Positions 1-11,600 of a stretch of DNA of 64,000 nucleotides are shown here, in pieces (position 1 is the stretch's first letter; each line of letters opens with the position of its first letter). This stretch comes from Desmodus rotundus (taxonomy: Eukaryota > Chordata > Mammalia > Chiroptera > Phyllostomidae), in contig NC_071391.1 of the NCBI RefSeq assembly GCF_022682495.2, positions 111,149,195 to 111,213,194 on the forward strand. The letters are read 5' to 3'. The position numbers and the translations under genes are program-made. The notes beneath the pieces are model-generated. The model searched no databases, was not told the DNA's origin, and saw nothing but the letters and a program-made list of their open reading frames with translations.

Positions 1-389
1 TTAAAGAGTCCTCCACATTTTTAGAATGGAACGCCATTTACCATGCTCCTCTGCTCTATTCCAGTTATGGATAACTGTGTACCTCTGAGCTAACTTCTCT
101 CTCCAGTCTGCCACCCTATGCTATATGTCTTCACTTCCTGCCTTTAACTATCTCACAGCGTTGCATTTCCAGCAGCACTGAATTTTTCCCTAGAGGGGCT
201 TCCTTTCAGAGATCTAAGGATCCCTCACAATTTTAAGTTGGTGGAAACCCTATAAAAATTATTAGTATTATTGATACTTAAAGGAAAGGCAGGAGACAGA
301 GCCAGATTTCAGGTCTCTTCATTTTTTTCAGGGAATTTGGACTTACATCATGTTTGTTTTATCTCAAACACATTTACTTCTAGAACATG
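1..389. other. Unique sequence, no feature seen
   Basis: Moderately AT-rich DNA without a recognisable repeat, open frame of note or RNA gene. It ends where the hAT-Charlie relic begins. Confidence 0.5.
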
Positions 390-568
390 TGTTGGCCTGA
401 TTTTCTGGTAAAGGGCCAAATAGTATGAATTCTGGTTTTTATGGCCAGTTGGTGTCTGCCACAACTACTGAGCTTTGCCACTGTAACACAAGAGCTGACA
501 ATACAATGGTATTTACATAAATAAGCAGAGGGCCAGACTGGGCCACAGGCAGTAGTTTGCAGGCACCT
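390..568 (+). mobile_element. hAT-Charlie non-autonomous DNA transposon relic (MER3/MER33/MER58-like)
   Basis: The segment reads like the widespread mammalian hAT-Charlie consensus that runs 'tctgtaaagggccagatag ... gcaactactcaactctgcc ... gtagtttgc'. Here 'tggtaaagggccaaatagta' is followed by 'acaactactgagctttgcc' and a closing 'gtagtttgcaggcacc'. There is no coding capacity. The exact subfamily name is uncertain; the superfamily assignment is fairly sure. Confidence 0.65.
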
Positions 569-3500
569 GTTCTAGCTCGTTCATCAGTGACTAGTAGGCA
601 AGTCATCAGTGACTTTCAGCCCTTGCCCTCCGTCCAAGTCACTGTTGCATCCCTCCTGCAAGTCCCTGGCTCCTCTAAGCTCTACTCACCCACTGCCTCC
701 TTATCCCTGAGCAGCTGCTGGACCCAGCGGCTACCTGCTTAAGAAACAGAGGAGGCTAGAGATGGCCATGAAGAGCACCCAACTGGCTAGCATGACTGGT
801 ATTCTTTGACCAAGTTGACTTTTTTCTCTTTTTGTCTCTGCTAGAAAACAGAATATTTGAGTCATCTGTAATAAATTCTTTTTTTCTAGCAGAATCTTTG
901 ACACAAGAAATGAAGGTGTAAGGGCAGAAGTGGTTGGCCTTCCCTAAAAGTTCTGTGGATTGGGAAGGTATCTGGCTGGGTTGCCCAGCCTGCTTGATAT
1001 AGGTGCTCTGACACAGACTGGACTCCTGATATTTTCTTCTAACTTGACAACAGTTTTGAGGGTATGTCCAAAGACTTGTCAGACACACAAAGAATGTGCC
1101 CAAAGAGCAACAGGCAAGCTGGTTGCTATGGTAATATACAGACAAAATCACTAGTTGATCAATCACAAGTGATCTCCTTTCAACTAGTTATTATGGCATC
1201 TGTGGATACAGCCTCAGGGCCACCTTGATCTAAGCCTACAGATTTCAAAGGAGGGGCTGAGGGAAATCTGATCAGTCAGGCTTGGTTCATTAGTGCGACT
1301 GCCTCCTGCCCCTGCAACTCTGCAGCCTCCCTCCTGTGTCCAATTGCCTGGACCTCCCAGCCTGACTTGACTGAAGGTGCTTTTCAGCTTTTCAGTTATC
1401 CCCCTTTACAGAGTTGCCACAGTTGACTGCAGCTATTTAAGGCAGATACATTCTCACTGAAGATAAAGGAATCAAATAAAAATATAGATATCCTGCCCCT
1501 ATCAGTTAACAGGACTGATGTATTTGTGAAAAACTGAGAAACTGGAATGAAAGAGGAGGTGGCTGGGACTGCTTAATCGCCTAAACTTCTGACTTGCACT
1601 TGTGGTTGATCGGATGGAAAATCCCCTCTCATCACCAAAGTCCTCAGGACAAATGGTTCTTCTTTAATCCTGAAACCTGGGTCATGATCCATTCAACTGC
1701 TGTTCACTGAATATACCAGGTAGGTCTGCCAGAGTCCTGATCTTCATTTAATCAGCTATCCCCCCATCCCACCCCAGCTAAGATGAAAGTCCTTTACTTC
1801 TTTCCCCTATGATTAATTAGAAAAATGGTGATCAAAATCTTATTCATGGTTGAGTGCCTTGCATGGGGCTGGACACAGATGAACAGCTTAAGGGGAAAAA
1901 TGGTGATTATATTAAACAAGAAGCCTAGTATTTATATTATTATTGGAAATTTTAAGAGTCCTTATTAATTTATATTTATCTTACATTTTTCCCATTAACA
2001 GAATTCTAATAATAGGTCTAAGCTAAGAGCCAGGTGTATCAAGTTTAACAAAAACAGACATTCAAAGGACAGGCTTCAGGAATCTCAAAATTTGAGCTCT
2101 GTATCAGTAAGAAATTTAATCCTACTATTGGAACTTTAAGACTCTACTCTGTTGAAAAAATAAAAAGCGTTTTTGCTAGTCATGCCTCCTCTGAAGAATG
2201 GATGATTAAGTGTTAAGGAAAGAATGGACACTGAACAAATGTCAAACAGTGTCAGTGGGCGGCTTTGCTTTTCTGATCTTCACGCGTGACCCAGGAAAAA
2301 TGGGAGCCATGGGTCAGATGACCCAGAGAGTTGGTTATTTTAGCTGTCACAATGAAAAGAGAGCATCAGCTGCTCAGTTCCTAAGCCCAACCACACGTAG
2401 CACTCAGAGCTATGGAAAAGGCAGGCCAAGTGATTGTGAAACGGTGGATGCATATGCAATAATATCACTATTTGTCGGTCTTTGAAACTCGAAATAGAGT
2501 TCTTTACTGAAGCTTTTATCTGGGCCTTAAACTTAGGAAAAGTAGGGACAAAATAAAATCATCAGTTTTGCAACATAAATCCAATATCAGTGGTTGATAA
2601 TTATAAAATCACTGATCTTCACTCAATTTTCTAACTACTAAAATTGTCCAATAATGATACCAGCTGCTGTTGAGTGAAGCTCCCATCTCTAAAACAGAGG
2701 CTGATGGAGGGAGTCTTAAAGATGCTGAATTAAAGAACTTTTGCCCTGGGAAAAGACCTTAGAGGTCCCTTTTACATCTAAGAGCCTATGAATCCAAGGC
2801 TACTAAATCCATATCTTCTTTTTCAAAGGTAGTTGAGAAATAAGCCCAGAAGAAATTACTTCATCCCTTTCCTATCTCTCCTTTTACCTAACTCCACAAC
2901 CACCCGATTTTTAAGGTGACTGAAAATCTTTAAACCATATAATCATCATTCAGCTTTTAAAATAAGAATTTAAAGGGACTGTATCCTTCTTCCTGAAGTT
3001 AAAGATGCATATGATATTTCTCTCATTGGGGGGACATTCTTTGTCTAGACAATTAGATTCATCACTGTTTTTTTTTTTTTTTTGCTCTGTAAATGAAGAA
3101 AATTTTCCATGCTCTAGACCGACAAAAATATCTGCTATGGGTTGTTTCTTGAAATGTGGCACCATATGTGCATCAGTAAACATTATGTGTAGAGTAAATT
3201 AAACCAAGCCTTATAATTAGGCAGAAAGAAAATTACTGTAGACCTGAAAGAGTAAATCAGTGGTATTAAAATGCTCTCCATTTTCTCTGAAGCACTTCAG
3301 ACTGCCATTAAAAGCCCACGTCACTGTAATAAACACCAAGAAGGAACACATTTGGAGTAAGACAACCTAAGAGACACCACAATTCAAATTGGTCTTCAAA
3401 TCTGGAATCCAAGGTGCCATCTCATAAAGTTTAAAAGTCAACCCCTTTGTCACTAATATAGGGTACAAAAAAGAAAACAAACTGACATTAAGACTTTCTA

Positions 3501-4185
3501 GAGTAGCTTTCTCATACAGCAGGTGTGGTAAACATTTGCAGTGGAGCCAAAACTAAGGAAAGATTTACCCATCATAAACAAAATCACAACACTGTAAATA
3601 AAGATGCGATCAGTATTACTATTTTTTTTTTTTATTTTTGCTTCAGGCTTCGAAGATGGCTGGCTCAGCACAGCCCTGTTACTGAGTTAGTCTTTATTTC
3701 CAATGTTGATCATTTGCTCACGAATAAATTTTGGTTTTCTAAAACACTGCATGAAAATATTATTTATCTTGATTACTGAGTATTTTGGAGCTCCCTAAAA
3801 TGTTGTGCCCAAGGCCAGCGCCACACACTCCTCACTCTCATTTGTGCCCTGCCCCAGAAAGCACAGATCTTGCCAAGCAAGCCTTTCAACATGGCACATG
3901 AGCAATCAGAACCTCCATTTCTCAGCTTGGCCCATGAGGAGCGTCGATTCTCCTGCCCTTGAAATAGGTGTTTTATCTGTGAAGTGATGAGGTCTAGGAG
4001 AGGCTGAATGGATTGGAGAGTAGTTGGAGATCTTCACAGATTCTCAAATATATCCCCCAACAATAGCAATGAAGTCTGAAATCCCCACTCTCAGAAATAA
4101 AGGCAGTTGAATTCAACCTGCTAGCACATCACAAATTCTTTGGAAGCTTATTATGATATAGAGTTTAAGGTCCTATAATATGCAT
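569..4185. other. Unique AT-rich sequence, no gene seen
   Basis: About 3.6 kb with no recognisable gene or young repeat. Open frames here are all under 140 codons and overlap each other on both strands, as expected by chance. A 16-base T run lies at 3068-3083 and an 11-base T run near 3622. Around 2745-2795 there is a weak match to an ancient tRNA-derived SINE ('gaccttagaggtc'), too short to call. Confidence 0.45.
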
Positions 4186-4255
4186 ATGAAATCAGAATCT
4201 CCCAGGATAAAGCAATATGTCTGCATTGCAGCAAGTTCTTGAGCTGAATTTTTAA
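4186..4255. mobile_element. MER5-like hAT fragment
   Basis: The words 'aaatcagaatctccc', 'tctgcatt' and 'caagttcttgagctga' occur in the order and spacing of the MER5 consensus. Only about 70 bp is recognisable and the copy is heavily diverged. Confidence 0.35.
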
Positions 4256-4339
4256 AGCCAGCCCAGCTTTAGGGAACTTCTGGGTTAAGGAATGGAAGCT
4301 CTCTCTTAAAATGGAAATGTTATTGAACAGAACAGCAAG

Positions 4340-5251
4340 TGGGGTCCTGCTGCCTGCCGCCACCCTCTAGGCAAAATTCCGGAGGCAAAGGTTTAGTGAT
4401 AAAGGAAAGGAGTCTTTATTCAATAGCTACACAATTTTGGAATAATAGCTTTCCACATGCATTAGTCACAGAAGCCTATCAAGTTGGGTTAAACCCTCTA
4501 ACTCTTTAATTACAGCTTTAATCACTTAAACCCATAACACCTAAGTTCTGTCATTCACCCTGTTAGTTTTTATCTTCTTTCTTTTTAAAAAGATTTTATT
4601 TATTTGTTTTTAGAAAGAGGGGGAGGGAGGAAGAAAGAGAGAGAAACATCAATGCATGAGAGATGTTGCCTCTCACATGTCCCCATCTAGGGACCTGGTC
4701 TTTAACCCAAACATGGGCCCTGACCAGTACTCAAACCTGTGACCTTTGCTGAGTAGTCTGGCGCTCATTCCACTGAGCCACACCAGCTAGGGCTAATGAG
4801 CTTATTTCTATAAGGTTAGTTTACAAACTAAAACACCATAGAGATGCAAAAGCAATGCAATTTTGGAAGAATGGCAGGCTTCTGCCTCAGGGTTTGTCCC
4901 CTGTAGAATACCTAAAGAAAAACAACCCAGCCACCTTCTGTCAGGCCAGCCCAATCCTAGGCTGCACCTGGAGTTTTCTCCCATCCAAAATACCACCCAT
5001 TGGGAAACACAGGCAGCTGCAGCACAATCGTCAATTATCCAGGCATTCTCCAGGAAGAGGGCCTGAGAGCCAGTCTCTGCCCTCTTTTTATTTTAAATCT
5101 TCTGGCTCATAATCCCTTGAACTCTGGAGGCAGTCAGCTGTCTCAGCCAATCCTATCCTAGACTGTTTACCATTGCCTCAGGCAACCTCCTCCTGCAGCC
5201 TCTTCCTACTCCTCCCCAGTGATCTGATCAGTTCTCTCTGTATCAGAAACA
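4340..5251 (-). mobile_element. Solo LTR of an endogenous retrovirus, minus strand, with nested VES SINE
   Basis: Read on the minus strand, the block starts TGTTTCTG near 5251 and ends ACCCCA at 4340, so it has the TG...CA ends of an LTR. Near its 3' end it carries a poly(A) signal (AATAAA, close to 4420) followed by a U5-like stretch, and a TATA-like A/T run near 5090. A VES SINE at 4580-4793 splits it; without that, the LTR is about 700 bp. No gag, pol, env or primer-binding site is seen on either side, so it is a solo LTR. No clear target duplication flanks the proposed ends, so the ends are approximate. The family was not identified. Confidence 0.6.
4580..4793 (-). mobile_element. VES SINE, minus strand, nested in LTR
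   Basis: The minus-strand read starts 'agccctagctggtgtggctc', continues through a diverged tRNA-like head and the pyrimidine-rich body, and ends in an A-rich tail (T-rich on the plus strand at 4580-4605). VES SINEs are tRNA-derived, made by RNA polymerase III and moved by L1 enzymes. The copy lies inside the LTR and is younger than it. Confidence 0.93.
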
Positions 5252-5589
5252 GCCACTATGATCAGAATATAAATAGACAGTTTAAGTTAACAAATCTAGT
5301 TCTGACAACAATGGAACCAGGAACATGAGAGTTGTAAATGGCAGGAAGTTGATGATTAAAATATTTTTTGGTAGGATAGCTACATACAGGATATTTTTCA
5401 TTCTTTCAATGCCTGTGTGGTGCAGGCTTACTTGGCCACTAGGATATACCCCACAGAAAAAAGAATAATGGGACATAAGCCTATGTAAAAACATATCAAC
5501 AACTTAAAAACTTAAACGCTCTGCAAAAAGTATCATAAAAGTATTTTAAAATGCTTTCTGAGCCTACTGGATAAACCTATTTACAGAAA
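5252..5589. other. Unique sequence, no feature seen
   Basis: About 340 bp between the solo LTR and the next ancient repeat; nothing recognised. Confidence 0.4.
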
Positions 5590-5960
5590 TTGGATAAAGT
5601 TCTGATGATATGGTGACATTTAAGCTAAGCCTTGTAGAAAAAATTTTAAATTTTTCTGAAAGGGAAAAAAAGTGTGGGGGTGTCAGGGAAGGGGTGTTCC
5701 AAGTAGAAGCAACAGCAAGTGCAAAGGCACGAGGATGTGTGAATAGTGACTAATAGACAGCTGGAGCCACAGTGAGGCTGGGGGCAGGAACTGGTTATGA
5801 GGCTGTGACCATTATTTTGTAAAAATGAATTAAACAGTACCACTAGGAGTGGAGAAGAAGAAAGGGACTTGAAATGCATTTAGGAGGTAAATCAAATAGA
5901 CTGAATGGCTTATGGGGATGTAAAGAATGAAAATGGGAAGAGTTGCATGGGACTGTAATC
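5590..5960 (+). mobile_element. Ancient mammal-wide repeat (same family as 61790-63200)
   Basis: The words 'gtgacatttaagctaagcc', 'ggtgttccaagtagaagc' and 'aacagcaagtgcaaaggca' follow the order of a well-known mammal-wide repeat (acatttgagc ... cattccaggcagaggga ... acagcaagtgcaaaggccc). I know the consensus but not its database name with certainty; L2-associated LINE or old LTR are the choices. Confidence 0.55.
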
Positions 5961-6044
5961 TTCTTAGAAGGTTAATCAGAGTGGAAAGCACACAGTTATG
6001 TAGGGTGGGGGTGAGATGAGAGTTTGGCTTTAAGTTACCCCAGA

Positions 6045-6258
6045 GCCCTGGCTGGTGTGGCTCAGTGGATGGAGCGCTGGCCTGTGAACCAAACCAAAAG
6101 GTTCACTGGTTTGATTCCTGGGCCCATGCCTGGGTTGCAGGCCAGGTCCTTAGTTTTGGGTGCCTGAGAGGCAACTGATGGATATTCCTCTCCCTCTCTT
6201 TCTCCCTCCCTTCCTCTCTCTCTGAAAATAAATAAATAAAATACTTTTTTAAAAAAAG
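6045..6258 (+). mobile_element. VES SINE, plus strand
   Basis: Nearly complete copy beginning 'gccctggctggtgtggctca'. The tRNA-like head holds an A-box-like 'tggctcagtggatgg' and a B-box-like 'ggtttgattcc', the internal promoter of RNA polymerase III. The body ends in a CT-rich run and an 'aaataaataaataaaa' tail. A short insertion sits between the A and B boxes ('aaccaaaagg'). Confidence 0.95.
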
Positions 6259-8459
6259 TGATCCTGGAAATTCATTCAGCCAGGAAGGAAGACTAAGTAA
6301 GATTAGTCAAGGGCATATAAAGTAAATAGATGGATACTATAACTAACATCACCTTCTTCACAACATTTTACCCAAGCAGAGAGCAATGTTGAATTCCCTC
6401 AGCCATCATCAGTGATGTCCAAAGAGTCAGAAAGGTACAAAGTGATGAGATCTTAGAGCAATAACCTGTAAGAAGATTCACTTTCTAAATTTCAGATCCA
6501 TCCAGTCTCCTTGGGTAATAGGGAGATAAAGAAATATCAGCTATCCTGGTGGCAATTTCCCCTGGAAACACTGATCCCTGAAGCCTTTTCAGGTAATAAA
6601 AGGTAACCTGAGCCTGGGCTGGGTCAGATGGGACAGATACATCCGTGGCTACAATGATCCACTGAGTAGGTTCAGTCAGAGTTAGTGGGGGGAGCTGTTG
6701 TCATCAGCTCTAGAAACAGCTTAATTCAGGCCATAGTGGCAAACTTTGACACATTTTAAATTATCTCCAGTGACAGTTTTGGATATGAAATCGCAACCTC
6801 AACAGGGCTTCCAACAATGAATATGGGCCAACCTCACTTAAGCAGGATGACTGTCTAAAATGAATGTTCTGGTAAGCTCCAAGGGAATACTTACAAAAAA
6901 AAAAAAACTTGTTATTTAAAATAATTATCATTGAAAATATAAGGCTGGAAAATATGGAAATTTTTTTAAATTTTATAATCCTAGGATCGTCCATTGTCAG
7001 GATCAAGATTCTTAATGGCCTAAAACAGAAGGTGTCAGAGATTGAACCAAGTGCAGACATTCTCTTGAATGTGATTTAAGACTCAGCCATTGCTATTTAT
7101 CCTTCCCCTTCCTATCTTTGACTTCTGGAGCCTGGAGAAATTAGCAGAATCAGTAGCTGAAGTTGCCACTTAATTGCGCATTTTTCTATTCATACATATG
7201 TTATAGATCCCTCTGCTCAAAATAGTATGTTATTTGATTAATCAATATTGATCAAGCTACTGGACTCTTTCCAAAACCTAGACTTGCTAGGGAGAGAGAG
7301 GTCAAGCCTGGTGTCCTCCACAAGCTTGTGCTCATATGTGAATGATCCACCATATGCTGGCTTATCAGAATAAATTAAACCACTTCAACGCTTTAACAGC
7401 GTCTTCACAAGGGAAGAGCTTGCCTATAGTGATGTTTTAAGGACTGTTTCCAGCTGATGAAATCATGTGCCTTGAAGCTGACCTACTGAGTGTTTTCCAA
7501 GTGATAAATGAATATGTGGTAGTCTGACAATTAGGGGTATGGTACCAGGATTTTCCTAAAGTGGAGGTAGCCTGAATATATGACCTGTGATCAAGGGTCA
7601 TGTTCAAGGGATGGCCCTTCCAGTGCCCTTGAGTCCTCTACCTGTGCCCTTTTCATCCCAGCCTTGTTGATTCTGATCTTTGGTGTTTCTGATGCTATTT
7701 TTCTTCAGCTTCCTTTGAGTCGCTGATGTTCTGGTTTAAATCCCAATTGCTCTGTGATCACTTTCTGGTCTCCATACTTCCAGTCAGCATGACATTCTGA
7801 CCTAGAGATGAAGCTCCAGGGATGATTAGCTCTGACATAGGTTTTCAGTGTGAAGAAAACAAAACTTAACATTTGGATTAAAAAAAACATTTTATTTTAT
7901 AATTTTTTGTAGCCATATAGATAGCCTTATGTATTTATGAGGAAAAAGTCCAGAGATAAATTATTTGAAAATGTTTTTTTTACAATGAATCTAAAAATAA
8001 TTGGCCCCATCAGGAGCAGATGCAAGGAAAGGAACTGAATGCCTCAAAATTCCTTTTTTCTGTAAATGTTTTGGAAAGACCATAATTCATGCTTTGAGAA
8101 GATAGCTACCTAAACATAATAGCGCTTTTTAAAAAGAGGACCCAATGAACCGAGACAGCTGGAGAACTGAAAGATGATACATTATCACAAACAAGAACCA
8201 TATATTTCACCACAGATTTTTTTGTCCTGTCTGCAGTGTGCACCTGTCACCTGTCCCAAACCCTGAAGCAGTAAAGGTACTGTTGAAAACCACAGAGCAC
8301 CCTGCGTGATCTTCCAGCGTAGATTAGTATATGGGTGGCCCAACTGCACATGCCTGTTCTGTGGAGAAGCAGGAGAGGGAAGGTCATGAGCAAGGTCCCT
8401 ACAGCCGGACTGCCAGACTGGAACCTCAACACATCCACGCTCTATGTGGTCATGGGTGC
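6259..8459. other. Unique sequence, no gene seen
   Basis: About 2.2 kb without a recognisable element. A 15-base A run lies near 6894-6907. Open frames stay under 100 codons and none resembles a known protein. Confidence 0.45.
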
Positions 8460-8615
8460 ACTGCTTCATTTCACGTCCTCATCTGTAAAATGATCATAGT
8501 GACAACACTTTCTATGTCACAGGGTTGGTATGAGGATTAAATGTGGTCCATTCATGGAGAGAACTTAGCACAGGACGTGGCACATCATAAAGACTCAATA
8601 CAGGTCAGCCATAAT
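8460..8615 (+). mobile_element. MIR SINE, plus strand
   Basis: 'tcctcatctgtaaaatga', 'gggttggtatgaggattaaa' and 'gcacaggacgtggcacat' match the core and tail of MIR, ending in an L2-like 'aagactcaata'. It is an ancient tRNA-derived SINE shared by all mammals. Confidence 0.85.
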
Positions 8616-11600
8616 TGGGTTTACATTTTGCGGGCAGTGATTTTACAAGCTCTGGCTGATGAATGCCTGCCTTTGGCTATTGTTCTTACTTAAGGAATTG
8701 GCTCACAAAAGGGGGCAGCTGCAGAAGCTTCTCAGCTATAATTATTTCTTCTTAATCTCTGAAGATTTTTTTATAGTCCTATCTGGAGCCATGGTCTTGA
8801 TAAATAGACCTTTAAGGATACCATCCAGTGACATGTTTTGCTTATTTGTTTTCAATCATTTGTTATATAGTGCAGTCTATTAAGCACTCATCCCAATGTA
8901 AAAGCCTTCTATACATGGTTTTTGTTGTTGTCTGTTGAAAATATTTTGATCGTAACAGCAAAATTGACATTTTATCAAGTTGACACTTATTAAAGCTTAT
9001 TGTTGGAATTAGTGTGATGTCTATTAAGGATGAAGGGATAAAAAGTAGGCCCTTTATTGGGTAGGGGAATGAGAAAGTTGCTAAGTTTAGCAACACCCTA
9101 ACATGTTATAATTAGCATTAATTACCTTTTCTTAGGAAAATATTTGGGTCCTGATTTGCTTATCAACTTGGAGAAAAAGACTCCTAAAAGGACCAAAATA
9201 ATACCTGAGACAAACCAGCATCTCTGTAAGTTTAGTGAAAATTAGGACACTGTGCCTAGAACAGTCCACAGGTGGCACATAGAAGGAGGACCACGGGGAA
9301 CAGCCTGCAGGAACCGACGGGGTCCTCTCTAAGGGATGAATAGACCATGTGGGCTACCAGATCCCCAGGGAGGGAGTCAGCCAAAAGCTTTTATTTTTAT
9401 AATGATCTGATTCTAGAATCACAGCAGTGACAATAGCTCAGACATGGGGCACACTGTGCCCACAGCTTTAAAATTACAACATAATCCTTAAAGCTAGCAG
9501 TTATATTCCCCTAAGTCCATTTTCCAAAAAAAGAAACCTCCTAAGAGGATTCTGCTCTACCACCAACCACTCTCATGGGTTTAATTGGCAAGATTGACCA
9601 ATGCCAATCAATTTTAAATAACACCCTTGGGTTCCTGTGACCTTTTTCACAATTTATGACCCTCCCCCACAGTCCGTTGGGATATACTGCCTGAAGAAAG
9701 GGATTCTACTTAATTAAACATTCTGCTTAAATAGATATCCTTTTTACTCAATTACTCTTGATTTTTTAAAAATGATATGGGTAATAGGAATTGGAAGTCC
9801 ACTTTTTTCATTAGGGATGTCCAAGATCATGATCATATTGACTTTCTTTCTTTTAAATTTGGTAACTAGAACTTTGCAGAATTCTAGGGCCACCCTTTTG
9901 AATGGCTCTGCCCAACTTTAGGGCTATGAGAAAAAGGCAGGAAATGAAAAGAGTGGGAACTTATGAAAGTCACCAGGGATTTTTTTTCTTTGATTTCAGC
10001 TTCCCCCACCCCCATGTGATTTGATTGCTCTAAACGTTGTATAAAGGAATACACGAGTACATGAAAGTAGAAATGGATAACTGAGGGTTCTCATTTGGAC
10101 TCTCTTTTAACAAAGGCTGTCTGTGATTGAAAAGCCAGAGAGTCTTTCAGCAATAAGGAAACATTCATTCAAACCAGTAGCATTCATTGGGCCGTACTAC
10201 ATAATTGCTATTACTCACTGAGGTAAATCCTTGTTAATCCAATTAACTGGCTACCCAAATCTAAGATGAAGATTGATCTGAGCCTTGAATGTTCAGTCTG
10301 CATAAGTGCTAGGTAGCTTCTGTACACTTAGATCAGAGAAGCTTTTGTACCGCTACAGGTGTACATGGAGAAACAGAAGAAATGGGAAGAAAGACAAAAA
10401 TATTCCAACATATGGATAGGGATGGAAATGACAGATGGGAACCATCCCTATTCTAGAAAAGCAGATTGGGGAAAATAAAGATATCTGAACCACATTCAGG
10501 GATATGGTATGAAATTATACCATCATTGTTAGATCTTAATATCATAAAACAATTCTCTTTTTACCCTTATTCCTCTTAATCTTTGGGAAAGGAAGGCAGA
10601 AAAACAATACCTTATACATGGAATGATTTCAGGTGATGGCATACTCCTTCCACTGTCATCCTAAAAGAAGCTCTCCCAGGAGTGTGTCACTCAAGCATTT
10701 AAAATTATGTCACAAATTCAACCATCAAATTTCACCAATCCTCAAGTAAAAAGAGTTAACCCTTTTCTGAGAATTGTCACACCAGAGTAAAAATTACTTT
10801 ATCCATTCCTTCCCAATAAGACAATAATTTTCAATGGTAGGTCTGTTAGTGCAGGAAGCTGAGGGTACTGGATCCTGAATATAAAAGAGGGGTCCCTACT
10901 AAGACCACAAGATTAATGAGGTAAAAGACTCAGCTCATAAGTGTTGCATGGTTGACAATCAAGCCAAAGGCAAGCTCTAGACAAATTGCTTGATGCCTTC
11001 CCAGTGCTTTTAAAATCTGTGAGTACCAGGCATTAGGACCTCTGGCATAAACAATAATGGAGGATTTCCTTTGGACTCATTCATTTTTATGCAGCTCAAA
11101 GATAGCTTGCCGATCTAGTTTGGCTCCCTACTTTTATAAATAAGAAAAGGAAACCAAGCAGTGAAGGATCCTCAGTTGCACAACCAGTTTAGTGGCAGAA
11201 TTAGAAGTAAAGCCCTTCCACATACCTGATCTAATGTTTTCTATTAACCACAGTTCCAATTCCTACTACCCATATCACTTCATATCAGATGAGGAATTTT
11301 TATGGAGAGATGGTCTAAGAGGACGAGGAGAGGCAGACCTGGCCGTATATCTATTTGACCTTATTTACAAATGCCTAAAAACACAATATTGTATTCTTCC
11401 TTACTTCAAGGTTTTGAAATAAGAAGGAAATGCTTTTCCCAAGAGGGCTTGTCAAACTGAACTTTTCTTATCCCAGAACTGATTTTGATATCTTCTAGAA
11501 GGCATCATTTCAAGTGTGTGATATCCCAGAGAGTGCAGAAGCTACCCAGCAGTAATTAGAAGTGGTGTCTTCCTCCCATTGCATCCATTTCTCAAATATT

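Noticed and set aside
756..1166. 136-codon frame on the minus strand
   Set aside because: No recognised domain, no splice context; expected by chance.
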